From: Mnemiopsis leidyi | Lineage: Eukaryota > Ctenophora > Tentaculata > Lobata > Bolinopsidae | Assembly (NCBI GenBank): GCA_000226015.1 | Contig: JH152799.1 | Span: 52,588-116,587 of the forward strand | Length of the DNA stretch: 64,000 bases | Direction: 5' to 3' | In this document: piece by piece, positions 10,539 to 24,300 of the stretch | How the letters are laid out: each line of letters starts with the position of its first letter | Numbering within the stretch: the stretch's first letter is position 1 | Notes under the pieces: model-generated | Seen by the model: the letters and a program-made list of their open reading frames with translations, nothing else | Databases searched by the model: none | Told to the model about the DNA's origin: nothing | Translations under genes and position numbers: made by a program

Positions 10539-13500
10539 TCAAGTATTTAACTTGGGTTCAGGGTGTGACGAACTATATCGAATATGCTGTACTTCCCTTC
10601 TGGAAATTCTGTCTTTAGTTTTAATCACCACTTGAGTGTGTTTATTGAAGTTTTCTTGGTGATGACGAACAACATCCATTTTCGATCCTACAACCTTACG
10701 AGATCCCGTCTTGAGAATGTGCTGTCGTGAGGAACTTTGGTGCTTCTTTGCCCTCTGATTGATCCTCCTTCTCAAAACACCGATAAAAACATTGCTACAA
10801 TGCGAATCGCCAGGAATGAAAGCCTTTTCAATATTTTTTCGATCTCTGATTTCAAATCGCTCCTCATCAGCGATTTCACTTTTGTCGGATTTTCGACTCG
10901 AAATTTTGAAGAGCGCCCAGTGTGGGTATTTGTTTATGATTTTGCTGACCGAAGTTTTGAATACATAGTTCTTGGCAATTTCTAAACCGCTTCTTCTAAA
11001 CGAATCGGAAGTGCTGTTTTCCTTCTTAATCACTGATGAAACTCGAGTTTTCTGTTTTTCGAGTTCTGTTTTCGTACATTTTACATGCGTGAGAGTTTCT
11101 TTTGCAGAAAATTCAGAATTACTTTGATATTCTTCCAGTTTATTGGCTTCCATAGTATGCTTACGAAACTTTTTATTTTTCATGAATACCCTGCATTGGA
11201 GAAGATAGTAGTCGGTAAAATCAGCTTTAATGGAACTTGATGCTCCGTGTGTAATATTTCGAGGTATTTTGTCGGCATCAGTGCTGCAATGAAAGCCTTG
11301 CAATGCAGTGAACTGAAGCACAACCAAGGGAGCATAATTCCTTGTAGCTGATCTGACCAGATAAGCTGCTTTCGATGCTTTACCATCTGAACTACCAAAA
11401 ATGATCACACTGCTTGAAGACTTTTTGAAGCCAAACTGTTGGCGGAAATGGTGCCTTTTTGTCCTATCTGCAAATACTTCGGTGTGGATAATTCCAAACG
11501 ACTTGAACAGAACTGGTTCAGTAAGTTTGCATGCTGCCAGCATCGTCACCAGGTAGTAATATTGATGTATTGTCGTACTCGTCCGATAAGGAAATTTCTT
11601 CATTGAGTGATTGTGTATATCTGTTTTTGTTAGAAAACCTGCTTGTTCTCTGATCGTTGTCGGAATAGTCAAATTATAAACATTTTCAAACTGAATTGTA
11701 AGCCACCTCCTCCCTAGGGGGCTATGGGAAACTTTGGCAGTGAAATGAATGGTCTGTAAATGCTCTGCATGGCCGTCAGCGATTTTATGACTTGACTGAT
11801 GAGAGGACTTTTGAAGGCCCAATCCTATCAGGACGGTTTTATATGTTTTCTTTGTAAGAAATCCTGTGGTGACCGATTTCGCATGGCACACTTCAAATTT
11901 CAGCCACAGTGAATCATATAAAATGCTGATTGTACTTTCTTTTCGACTCACAAGTTTATTTGATACAAAAGCTCTTCGGTACACAAGCTGGTGTTTTTTA
12001 TAAGGTTTTATGCTGCCATTGGCGAATATTTCTCTTCGGCGCGCGTATCTTGACAATAGAGCATATTCTCCCCAAGATAGTGCGACACGAAGGATTAATT
12101 TAATCACGTGAGGCGAACTTTTGCTTGATTTAGCCACCAAACCAAGATCAATTTCTTGCAATTTAGAAGTTCTTTTGGACCAATACGTTTTCCAAAAAGA
12201 GTTATCCAGCAATCGCCAAACCTTTGTAAATGATGTTTTCAGGGCCCTGATTATGAGAAACATTTTTGCAGCTTTAGTAATCCTTACGGTAATAAGGTTT
12301 GAATGCTTTATAAATTTAGCTTCATTGAGATCTTTTACTCTACTGAAGATTTCGTTTCTTTTCGTAACAGCAAATCCAGTTTGACAAAGACTTGAAGTTG
12401 AAACTTTATGCATATTGAGCTTTATATCTTGTTGAACAAATGTCAGGTGTTTTGTTTCCTTTTTAAGTGACATATGAGGAGTTTGAACAAAATGACAAAT
12501 CATAGTTATCGATGACTTAACTGGAAAGACTTTGCTAACGTCCCTACTAACGTCGAAGGACAAGTTCATATTCGCAGTTTTCTGAAGGTGACTCGATAAG
12601 CCAACTTTTGTGACCATTTCCACGTTGATGAAACTCTGGTATTCTGCTTTCGATATCTTAAAATGACTTCTATGTATTGTGACAAACGAAGCATGCCTAT
12701 TCACTAATCGTGGTACATGTGAATTCGATTTAATACTCACAACCCCGTTGATATGGAAAGTTCCGTTTTGGCTGCTTTCATGTGTCGCAGGGAGTATTGT
12801 ATTTAGCAATTGCTTGGTAAAAATATGATTAAATCGAGCAATTCTTTTGTTCCTAAATGATGCAATAACATTAAAAACAAAATTTCCCTTCGGTTTCGGA
12901 GATACATTTGTCAATCTTCGTTGTTTTATCGTCAAAACCAACACACGACCTTCAGCTTTATGACCGATGATGTGTCTTTCTCGAAGGTTGGTGGGAATTT
13001 TTGATACTTGTGTTAAGTGAAGAGAGTGTATCTCAGTTAACACTTTTTGGCGTATTGTGGTTTCTAAATTCATTGTTGAGGATTTTAGTGAATAGCTATT
13101 AGTCAAGCCTTTCATAGCGCCGACTTGCCAGTATTTTGTTAGGATCGCTTTCTCAGAAGAGTCTAACATAGCAAGTTTCATTGATGCAGCGGCGATGTTT
13201 CGAACTCTAACAAGTTTTATTTGTTTTTTAACTCTTAGAAGGTGACTGCTTTGGTGCAAATCCACAAAGAAAGTTGTTTTTGTGAGCCTCATCAGATCAT
13301 TATTGACTCTCCCGTCAACAAAGGTTGATACACTGTATTTCATTTCCATTTCGTCCATCTTATTTGATGAAAAGAATAACTTATGTTGTAATGATTTTTT
13401 GATGTTAAAGAACGTCCCCATCATTTGGCTTATGATCAACACAGACGAGTGGATTAACCTTAATTTGAGCTGAATGTGACTTCCTTTATAAATTACGAAA

Positions 13501-16500
13501 ACTTTCCTTTTATGAGAAATCTTCGGAGAAAGCACTGGAGATTGGAACGGAATAGAAGTTGTAGAAATGTGAAAAGCAACGTCATGGTTCTTGATGACAT
13601 GCATTTGCCTCCTCACATTACAATTTTGTTGCCCTCCCCAACTTTCCAGTTTATGTGCAAATCCAGGAATGCTAGAAGTAAGCACATTGATAGAGTAGAA
13701 GACTCTTTTGATGTTATGGCTGTTGCAAGCTATTTCACTGTTATATGTAAGTTCATGGAAATTCATGGGAACCTCACTTGATAATTTTTGAGTTTCCTTG
13801 GAATTCTTTACCGAATCATTGCACCACTGGATACTTGACATCTTGGAAAAGGTCAATACCAGATATTTCTGTGCTCTTAATATTTTAATGTATGGGCAAA
13901 TACCTAGGAGTAGAGTCAACTGTTTTACTGAAACTTTAGTTGTGTGGGAGATATTTCGGAAATCCATCAACGTTTTTGGAATTGCAGAAACAGTTTGCTT
14001 TTGATAGTAGGTATAACTCCATGTCAAACATTTCGCTGCACCTTTCTTCGTGTAATCAACAGGTAGACTTGTTCTATACTCTGTAATGGGAGTTATGAGA
14101 GAAAGTTTCATTATCCTTATCAGAGGGACAGCGTAATTGACTTTCAAGCTTTGTGCATTTTTGGCAACCATGGCAGAATGTCTGAAGCCTTTTATATGCG
14201 AATTTTCAATAAAAGATTCGGTATTATTTGCCACGTTTTGCACTCTGTCGGTAGTTTTGAAACTTTCAGTCCCTAATTTCAGATCCACTCTAGTCGATTC
14301 TATTTTGTTATAAAACTTCCAAGTGCGATTAATTGAGATCCTAAATACAAACGTTTCTTGAGTTTTTCGCAAAATTCCAAATACAAGTGGCTTAATATTT
14401 GATTGGAAAGCTTTTCTTCTCAGACTTTTAGACGACATAAGTTTCTCAGAAACAATTATCGACTTTGTGATCGGTAAATGGTCCAAAGAGATCAGAATCA
14501 CACACACAGACATATCTTGGATGGAAGTTTTTCTTGCTGTCTGAAAATCGATATTGATTCGCCTGAATCGTTTAACAAAAGAATTGGTGTCCGAGAAATT
14601 ATCTCTGTGGCTTGTCCACACAAGTATTAAACTAGAAGCACCACCAGTTTTGCTGCTAAAAAGATTCATGGCATGTATGTGAAAAGTGGTAGACTTCGCT
14701 GATGGTACGAATGTTATTTTTGTTGAAGTACCAAACAAATCTATGTAGTTATTTGACACAATACTCACCTTTTTAGTCGTTTTACTCATAGGAGAAACGT
14801 GTTTAATTTCTTTTTCAGTCAAAAGCATTTTCAACGACTTTTCTTTAGACACAAGTTCATTCTTTAATCCGAAATCTATTCTGAACTGCTTTGTGCGGAT
14901 AGCCATTATCCGAACTAAAAGAATTTCCTTCACTATTATTAATGAATGATTAGTTCGGAAGACAATATTCATCCAATTTTGCATTATTACGGTGTGCTTC
15001 ACACGTTCAAGGCTGATTCTGGCATCATCTGAAGTACACTTTGTATCCAATGTCTGGAATACATAATACCGTGAAAACAACAGTCTGCGTTTTTCTCCTT
15101 CATTGTGACCAGTGTATGAAGCAATAGCGAAACCTCTAATTGACACAGATTGACTGAATCCAATGGCATTATTGAATTCATCAGTTTTAACAACCGTTTG
15201 CTCCTTGGCTTCTCTATACGCAGCAGATACTTTGGAAGCAAATAAGGATTTGAATGTGGAGGAACTCTGAGAAACGGTATGACCATAAGAATTCTTTGAA
15301 AACATTGTTGATAACATTAGAAAATGATGTTTTTTAACCTTGCCAAAACTCCAAGTGTTTCTTGATGTTTGTTTCTTCACAATCTTTAAAAAGTTGAACG
15401 TAATCCTTAATTTTCTAATGTCTACATTAAAAGCATATCTGAATGTACTTTTCAGGTATATAGAAACCCTGTGAGAAAGATTATTGTTTTTGTTGACAAA
15501 AGACATCGAGGATATGACATAACTCCTTTTTGAGATATCATGAAACGTTACTGAATTCAACTTCCACAACCCAAGTGTCGACAGTCTGTCCATGGATGTG
15601 GTCGAGGCGGAACTCCGAGATATCTGAACAGGCCTTTGTTGCTTTACTTTGAAACTTGTAGACGTCTTCATTAGCTCAAATGCCAATTTGCTGGCTAGGA
15701 TAGTAAGAGACTGTTTGGTAACCTCAAAATGTTGCAATTTTAAATTCAGGATAGGCAAATATTCAGATTTAGTGACTGAAATTCGTCTCCTAGCACTCAT
15801 TTTTGACCGAAAACTAATCTGTGGGTCTTCTGTGATCTCTTGTGCCCTGTAGTAATAGGGTTTTGTTATACTGGTCCACCTAATGAGTATTGACATGTCG
15901 TGCATTTCTATTTTCTTTACGTTTGTCTCTGCGATATCAAATATGACCTTCTTGAGAACTATATTTCCGTTAAGTTCATTTGAAAGATACGTTAGTTTTT
16001 TGATCAGAAGTCTGTGGATTGATTGAACGGCAGAACCTTTAAGATAAGAATAACAGAAAAAGGCATTCTTATTACTTGCTCTGCGAACCGAGATTTCTTT
16101 TACCCTTCTGATTATCTGGCTGTCTAGTAATAGAGTGGTTCTTTGACTGACACTATCTGTCTCAAATTTCATTTTTGTCATTTGTTCTGCAAACGTTGAC
16201 TGTATTGAGCTGATTTCGTGGGCTTGAATGGGAATGGCTGAATTCAACAAGGAGTGATGCTGGACTAATTTGGAAAAGATCGAACTTGCTGACAGAACCG
16301 CTTTCTTCACACTAAATCCACTTGTAAATGCAACGTAGCGTGATTCTGCTGTATTCAACATACATGAGTTAACAGAGTTATTCAGTCGCATAGGAGCAAC
16401 AGACCTCATAATATTATCATGTCGAACGGAGAAAAGGTTGCCGTATCCAATTTTCTGAATGGGAATGAATGAAACCGACCTTTTTGAAACTCTTTGCTGA

Positions 16501-18367
16501 GACCTCTGCATGGAAACAATAAATGCCATTTTATGAGTTAGTTGAGTCGTGACCGGAATGTCTACTTCCAAACCAAATTCAACCGTAATTAAGAGGTGAC
16601 GGTTGCATGGGGCATGGTAAGTTTTACAATTTTGAGAAAGATCTTTGCAAAAGAATTTTAATGTGGGTCTAAACGAACAGGGAGAATTTGAAACTGTAGC
16701 AGCTGAAAGCTGTTTTCCTGGAAATGCCATTAATGTCATCTTGCTTTTAAAGATATTCAATGATTTTGGTATTTCAACTTTTTGGGATATCTCTCTCGAT
16801 ACAGAGAACAGTTGCACCATATGTTTTAGGAGACTGGAATAAACGATCCATCGTCTATCGAAAACGTGCGGAAAAACAGACACTGAGGCAACGCTCCTTG
16901 TTAAGTGTTGTTTGCTGATCTCGCAATGAGATGTCTCAATGATGATGTCATATTGCTTACTCTTCTTTTCTTTGGCACTGCCTCTCAGAGCACAATTAGC
17001 AACGGAAAGTCCACTTGCACGAGTGTATACTTTAAAATGGACTCCATGAATCTTTGCAAGAATAACTAATCGATCATATCTGTTTCCAACTCTAGACAAA
17101 GCAACAGTTTTGCCCACATGCAGGGAAATGAAGCTCATTATGTTAAATACAGCCTTTTGGCCGTTATAAGTTCTGATGTAAAGCCGTGATCTTCTCGTGG
17201 TGAGGGCTTTTAGTGAGTGTCCCTGAGACTTGGTGGGATTCTTTACACCGAGGCTAGAATGCAAAGCCATCGTTACTTTCCCAGCTTCTAGAATAATTGG
17301 GCCATAAAGAACACTGCAAAACTTAAAGGTACTTGCAAGAGCTTCGTTATATGCTAAATCAACACTGAAACAAATCGCTTTCTTATATTCTGCATTTGAA
17401 GTGGCATATAAAGGTCTTCTTCGTAACAAATCGATCGATGTAAGTGTTTCATCGATTCTATTAATTTTCAACATTTGGTAAGCATTTCTTCGTGCAGTCA
17501 AATGCACTCGTAAAGTAAATACCTTGTCATCCTCAACTTTATTGTTGGTTTTAATGCTACCGTAATCTCTGAATGAAAATGAATAGCAGCCTTTGTGAGA
17601 AAGGAATCGTTTTGCAAATGTTATTGAACAACTGTTAAGTATCGGAGTGGAATCAAATTGTTCACTTGAACTATCTTTGTTAGACGGATATCTTGATAAA
17701 AGACATTTTCCCCTTTTCGTCACTAAGACAAGATTTTCAAACTTGTTGCACAAGGAGAAATTTGAGACTGTACATGAACTTTGATAAGACATTTTGAAAA
17801 ATGAATAGACCTTAGTGTGATAAATAAGTCTCACGGGCTTCTCTTTCAGTCTTGTCGTAGGTTCCACCTCATTATGATGAATCCTAATAAGATGGTGTAC
17901 TTGGGGCTGTAGCAGGATTCGTTTTGATTGTCTCAGACGAACGGAAATTTTAGCAATCTTGTTAAGCGACCTAGTCCGAAGAACAGGGCACAGTTTGGCA
18001 TTTACCATTATCTCTGGTGTTACCAGCTGTAGTGTGATTATCTTTGCAGATGTTGGGAGACACGAAAACTTTTCACTGACTATAAACCGTCTTTGATATG
18101 TTTTTTGGGACTGTCCTCGAAATTTGCTTTCGATGGAAAGTTCTTGTTGGTGTATCGAGTAGGAATGCAGCTGCCTTCCTTTTGGAAGATTAAGATTTGA
18201 TTTGGTCTTTGACAAAATCATTGCGAATGCCACGGAATACCATGATGTATCTTTCCTGGAGGTTTTTATTTTCACAAAAGAGTAAATTTCGTGTTTTGGT
18301 TGAGCACTATGCCTTCCAGTTGGCTCAGAGAGCCCGTGTTCGCTGTAATGATTCCATCTACTCTTTA
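10539..18367 (-). repeat. Supermodule copy 3 and C-terminal region
   Basis: Starts like the other copies (KRGKCLLSRYPSNKD signature at about 17,700) and reaches a remnant of Cys block A at 16,600-16,655. After FFCKDLSQNCKTYHAPCN the cysteines stop and the sequence returns directly to the strand-rich type. No B block follows. The remaining ~2,000 codons are basic, with few Cys, and end ...HPEPKLNT at the TGA. No stop interrupts this stretch. Confidence 0.7.
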
Positions 18368-21300
18368 TCCAACAAATCTGATCGAGCACTAGCGCTTCAC
18401 ATCGCGGGATAGATTGGTGGCAATTATTGTTTTTCAGTTCACATAAGCGGTGCCCTGACGTTTGACACTTTTCATAAACTTGAAAACATTTGGGCCCTGA
18501 GTTTTTGCAAGAAACAGCCAAATCTTTGCATACTCTTTTGCACTTTGATTCTCTACATGTAAGGTCAGAGGTTCTGCAGTTTGAACCGGAATTAAAGCAC
18601 TTTGCACCCGGCAGTAAACATTCGGCTAAAAGCTCCTTGCACTTATTACTTGTTCCACTGCACTTAGATACGAGGGCCTGGCAGTGTGTCACAGAAGACA
18701 TACAATCCTCAACTTTCTTTTTGCAAAAGTTCTTTGGTTTTCTGCACTTACGGAGCTCAGTAAAACAGCTAGAGTCTAATTTGTGACATTTGACTATTTC
18801 CCTCTGACACTCTTGACCTGTTTTGTCACAGTTCATCAAAACGTTTTTACAGTTGAGGTCATAAGATTTGCATCTCAATTCAACTAGCCTACATTTTGAA
18901 GGAGTATATTTTGGTTGCTGACAAATGAGGTTTTTGATGCCACATCCACCCACACTGGTTGAAATTTTTTTCTTTGCGATCCCAACATTGACGTAGGCGC
19001 AACCACTAGACAAGCTGAGTGTTATTGCGTGAAAATGTCTGTTGATAAAAGGCGATTTCCAATTATAACTTTTGACGTTTTTGTTCGAATCGGTCGTGTA
19101 AAAGACATCAAGTTTATTTGCAATAAATGTGTCTCTAGAAACCATTGTCAATGAAGTTTTTACTAAGTGGCTGGCAGAAGAATGGGATAAGAGCATTTCG
19201 ACTTTAGAAATTACCTCGTTGACCCAGTAGATATTTCCACGTAGGATTCTATTAGAAATTACGAAAAGTTTAGCACTTCTTGCAATGGATTTAGAAATAC
19301 ATGCCGAAACTTTCGTAGTGAAAGGTTTGGGAATCACCTTAACAAAGGTTAAATCTATAGCACTATGTGCTTTATCCAAGACGACTTCTTTTGTGGACGC
19401 TTTCTGGTTATAGTTTTTTCCAATAGCTCTAAAGAAATCCACGCGACTATTCCTTGAAATCTTCAAATCAAATCGATGACCATTGGCTGTAGCAGCATTA
19501 AATCTCCCCATGGCAGAATGCAGGGTCTCTTCATTGGCACTCGAGATAAGCAAGGAATGTGTTCTAATCCATGTCGAAAGATTTTTATACAACTCTCGAT
19601 ACGAACTCTTGATTTCTGATTCCGAGATCATCATAAAAATTGTGGAGGAGCGGTTAATTGGGATACTCTTGAAAAGGGGAACATATTTGATTGATAACAC
19701 AGATGATTCCCAATTCATCATTTTCGAAGATGTTTGACGTAAAAGGATGTATTTAGAGACCTTGAAGATGATATTTCGAGAGTGTCCATCATTAAGACGC
19801 ACTTTTAATTGAACTATTTCAAGTTTTTTGACAAAACATTTCTTAAAGTCTGCTAGTAGCTTTTGAGAACCAATGATCTCTCTGCTCAGTAGGCAACTAA
19901 ACGTTCCTCTTGCCAAGTCTAAATGAGTTTTGGTTTTAAAGTGTTTGCTGAGTTTTACGTTTCTGATCATACGAGATCTTTTTGTCAGAAGTACACTAGC
20001 TCCAGCGTCTACATGAACAAATGTTGTTGAGTCATCTATCTGAGTGTGAAATAAATGCACCTTGTATGAAAAAGAGCCTACCAGATTGTGGCATTTGAAA
20101 TCGAGAACATGTTGATATGCACTGCCAATTTTTGTCTTTAAAGGCATCTTCTTCGTTGAATAAGGGATAATACCATTAATCCAGGTAATGACGCTTTGTA
20201 AATATTTTTTATCCAGTGATTTTGAGATTTGCAATTGTAGCCGTTTCATGATTCGGCCCATTTGCAGATGATTCGATTTTGCATGTGAAATTTGTCTTCG
20301 TGAAACCAATTTTTGCTTCCCCATAGTCAATACATCAGGTTTAAATGCCTTTGACCAAAAAGAGAAGAAGCTTGAAAAACTTGTCCTCGAACTAATAATA
20401 TCGATTTTATGCTTCTCTACATATTTTGTGGAGATCAAAACGATATGACGTACCACCTTTTCAAAAGCATCGGTCATAAGTCCGTTGGACCTACTTTTGA
20501 GTTGTTTGTACAGTCTCTGGACAGATCTAGCGGCAGAATTTTTGATATGAGCAGAGCAAACAAACATGTAGCCATGAGTTGTCTTTGGCGCCGAAATACC
20601 TTTCTTATTTTTGATCATCCTGATTCCCGAAGTTGTTCTAAGACTGCGTATTATAGTTGCCATTGTATTGTTAATAGAAGCACTTGATATAAACGCTAGT
20701 TTGTTCATCTGGTGTGGCTTCGTTGAATAAGTCCAAGGTGCTATTTTGCAAAGCTTTAATGAACCGGATATCACTCTGTTCCATAAACACGTAACTTTAA
20801 CAATCGATCCTCCCTTTAGGATAACGTGTTGTTGGGTTGTTGCAGTGACACAGTACTCACTTCTAGGTGCTTGAGAGAGGGCACCAAAAGTCTTCCTCAC
20901 ACTATATTCAACTGAGATGAGCCTAAAATACTTTTTTTGGTTCACAACGTGTTGCAAATCAGAACTAATCATGAGTGTTTGTAACTCTTTTGTGGAAAAG
21001 AAAAGAGTCACCTCATGACTTGGTCGTGGCACCCTTATTGCTGAAATTATTTCAGGCTTGGCCAAAATGGCGAGGTACTTGGTGCACGGCGACTCTGATT
21101 GGCCGCATTTATCTTTTGCAATCTTTTGGCATTTGAAAACAGATCTTATGCAGTTGTCTCTTTGCTCGTTACACGATTTTTGCAAAATGCTACATGTTCT
21201 CTTGGACTGTTTGCACCGGTTATCGCCAGTTTTGCACATTAAATCTGCTGTATGGCAGGACAACTTCGATTTTCTACATGTTGATTGTAAATGCAGACAA

Positions 21301-24300
21301 TCTACTCCATGATGCAAATATTTTTCATCCAAGTAAACACACTCAGAATTTGTTCCCAAGCACTCCAAAATCTTTTTCCCACAAATAGTAACTGCTGATC
21401 CACTGTACTGGCTTATCGTTTCTTTTACTTTGTTGGCACACTTAATGTTAGACTTTCTACATCCGCGCTTTTCTTCAGAACCCAGAGAGGGATCACAAAT
21501 TTTGCATCCATCAAAAAGTTTGTAACAAAATGGGTTTTGTTTCTTGCAAGCTATCAATGGAGTCTTACAGTCATTGTCCACCTTATCACATGTTAGTTGC
21601 AGAATCATACATCGAGTAGGATAACTTCTGCACTTGTGAGTAAAGTCTTCGCAAAGAAGGTTGTTAGAATATCTGTATGAACATAATGAATTTGTCCATG
21701 AAGCAGTCGAAAGACTTATTTTTGGATGAATGTGTTGTGTGACCCTATTTTGCCAAATTATCAACAAGCCGATGTTTTCTACATTTTGTGCGGGCCTTTG
21801 AGATGAGCTGAATACTTTTACAAGTTGTTTGGTGGGAAAGGAGCGAAGAATCAGCTGATTAGAGAAATGAACCAGTCCATCAGATCTGCTGACGATGCTT
21901 CCTCTAAATTGATGCCTTATCGTTTTTCTGTGGGTCGTATCCACATGAATTATGTCGTACTTGCTTTGATTTTCTTTGTGAATGAGCGCAGTGTTCGTTA
22001 CGGATTGTGCTTTAATGTGTGAGTAAACTTTAACCAGAATGCCGTGAATTGTTGGACTTAAAACAAATCTTTCGTGGCGATGTACAACTGGATGACTGAC
22101 TCTACTTCTAGGCACTTGAAGAAAAGCTGAGTTCGCCCTGTTCAAGATCATTATTGAATCGGATCCATCTTTGATGTAACTTGACGGTCTCATAATGTTC
22201 GTCCAAACTTTAAATGAGTGTTTGCTAGACTTCTGCTGATTCTTTATAATAAGAATAGTTGAAGGTGACACCATTTTTAATAGCATCATATTTACAGTGT
22301 ATGAGCAGTGACGCAGACTACAAAGCTTCATTTCGAATTTGAGAGACGTATCACGAGCTATCGTTATTTGAAAATCTGTACAATTGTTCAATACCACCCT
22401 TTGAATGAACTTGAACTGTTGCTTTGGTTGAACCCAGAAAAGTGCTTCTCTCTCAATGATTCTTTTGATGATCCCCCTTTGATAGAGACTCGATCGTCTG
22501 ATTATAATGCTGACGTCAAAGCTAACATCAATTCTATCTAACACTTCGTAGCTGGTTTTAAGTCTTGCGCTATTTCCAACAAGCAATGAAAAGCAACCTT
22601 TATTAGGAAGGAATCGCCTGGAAAAAGCAGCTGAACATATCTCTGATGTGGAATCGATTTGTTTACTGAAAACCTCTTCACTGGACAAATAATGCATCAA
22701 AACGCATCTATTTCTTTTCTTCGTTAAGACAAAGTAGTTGAACTTGGAGCAAAGGTATTGGTTTGAAACATGGCGAGAGTTTCGAATAATCTTTTGAGAG
22801 TTTGGTTGAATTCTTGTAACGAAAATAATCTTGGTCAAATTTTTGATAGGTTTTGTAGAAGGTATTGTGTGATGCATTTCAACATTTTGATGTCCTTCAG
22901 GCTTTAAAAGGGCTCCATGGGATTGACTTACCTGAATGAATGGATCGGCACTATTGATGACCACTGCCAAGTGCACTGAGCTGCCCAAAGTTTGATCAGC
23001 CGTGGATTCAAATCGTAATGGTTCCACAGCGACAATAATCACAGATGCTGCTAAATTAGATGTTTCTACATCAACTATGTGTCTTGCTGTGTATACTATG
23101 TAAGACGCTCCTCTAATTTTGCTTTGAACGGAAAATTCGGAAAGAATATTCTCACTTGAATAAAGGCGTTTCCGAGTTTCATAACTGAACTGTGTCATGG
23201 TTTTTGTGAGTGATGCAATATAGGTATTTTGTAGCTCTGATGTAGACAGTCGTGAGCTACTTCTCTCAACGAAAGTGTGAATTTGTAGCTTTGATACTAA
23301 ATTGTGCCATGCTGATGGCCTGTTATGCAACTCATATTCATTCTTGACTGACCAAGTGTTCTTTGTCCAGCAAACTTGATCGGGTACGAGCATTTCACAT
23401 CTCGGAATAGACCGACTGCATTTAGACATTTTCATTTCACATGCCTGATGTTGAGCATTTTTACAGTTGTTGTAAACCTTGATACACTTTGGGTCAGACT
23501 TTTTGCAAAGAAAGGCTAAATTTCTGCATTCATTATTACATTCATCGTCGTTGACCTTTTTGCATTTCATGTTGGGCAAATAGCACATAGTGAACAGCTT
23601 TTTGCAAGGAGTACTCNNNNNNNNNNNNNNNNNNNNNNNNNNNNNNNNNNNNNNNNNNNNNNNNNNNNNNNNNNNNNNNNNNNNNNNNNNNNNNNNNNNN
23701 NNNNNNNNNNNNNNNNNNNNNNNNNNNNNNNNNNNNNNNNNNNNNNNNNNNNNNNNNNNNNNNNNNNNNNNNNNNNNNNNNNNNNNNNNNNNNNNNNNNN
23801 NNNNNNNNNNNNNNNNNNNNNNNNNNNNNNNNNNNNNNNNNNNNNNNNNNNNNNNNNNNNNNNNNNNNNNNNNNNNNNNNNNNNNNNNNNNNNNNNNNNN
23901 NNNNNNNNNNNNNNNNNNNNNNNNNNNNNNNNNNNNNNNNNNNNNNNNNNNNNNNNNNNNNNNNNNNNNNNNNNNNNNNNNNNNNNNNNNNNNNNNNNNN
24001 NNNNNNNNNNNNNNNNNNNNNNNNNNNNNNNNNNNNNNNNNNNNNNNNNNNNNNNNNNNNNNNNNNNNNNNNNNNNNNNNNNNNNNNNNNNNNNNNNNNN
24101 NNNNNNNNNNNNNNNNNNNNNNNNNNNNNNNNGCAAATAGCACATAGTGAACAGCTTTTTGCAAGGAGTACTCGATTTAATGCATTTTCTCTCAATTTCT
24201 TGACAGAAACTATCTTTAGCCCAACAATTCTTGACTTTGCTTCTGCAAATACTTATCGGGTTTCTACACTTTCTGAGTTGATTGAAGCATATTGAGTTCA

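Larger units (their letters stand above)
18368..23365 (-). repeat. Supermodule copy 2 (with heptad blocks A2 and B2)
   Basis: About 5.0 kb with the same order as copy 1: the KKRNRCVLMHYLSSEE signature, Cys block A2, strand-rich sequence, and Cys block B2 ending DQICW. It is open in a single frame throughout. A2 has lost roughly ten heptads relative to A1, including a patch where the cysteines are replaced. B2 matches B1 closely in length. Confidence 0.8.

Noticed and set aside
10737-22541. Many plus-strand open frames of 60-100 codons inside the giant gene
   Set aside because: They are antisense to a long open coding sequence with a consistent module pattern. None has splice sites, signal peptide or recognisable domains.
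23590-24147. Open frames running through the run of N on both strands
   Set aside because: They consist of undetermined residues and arise only because N contains no stops.
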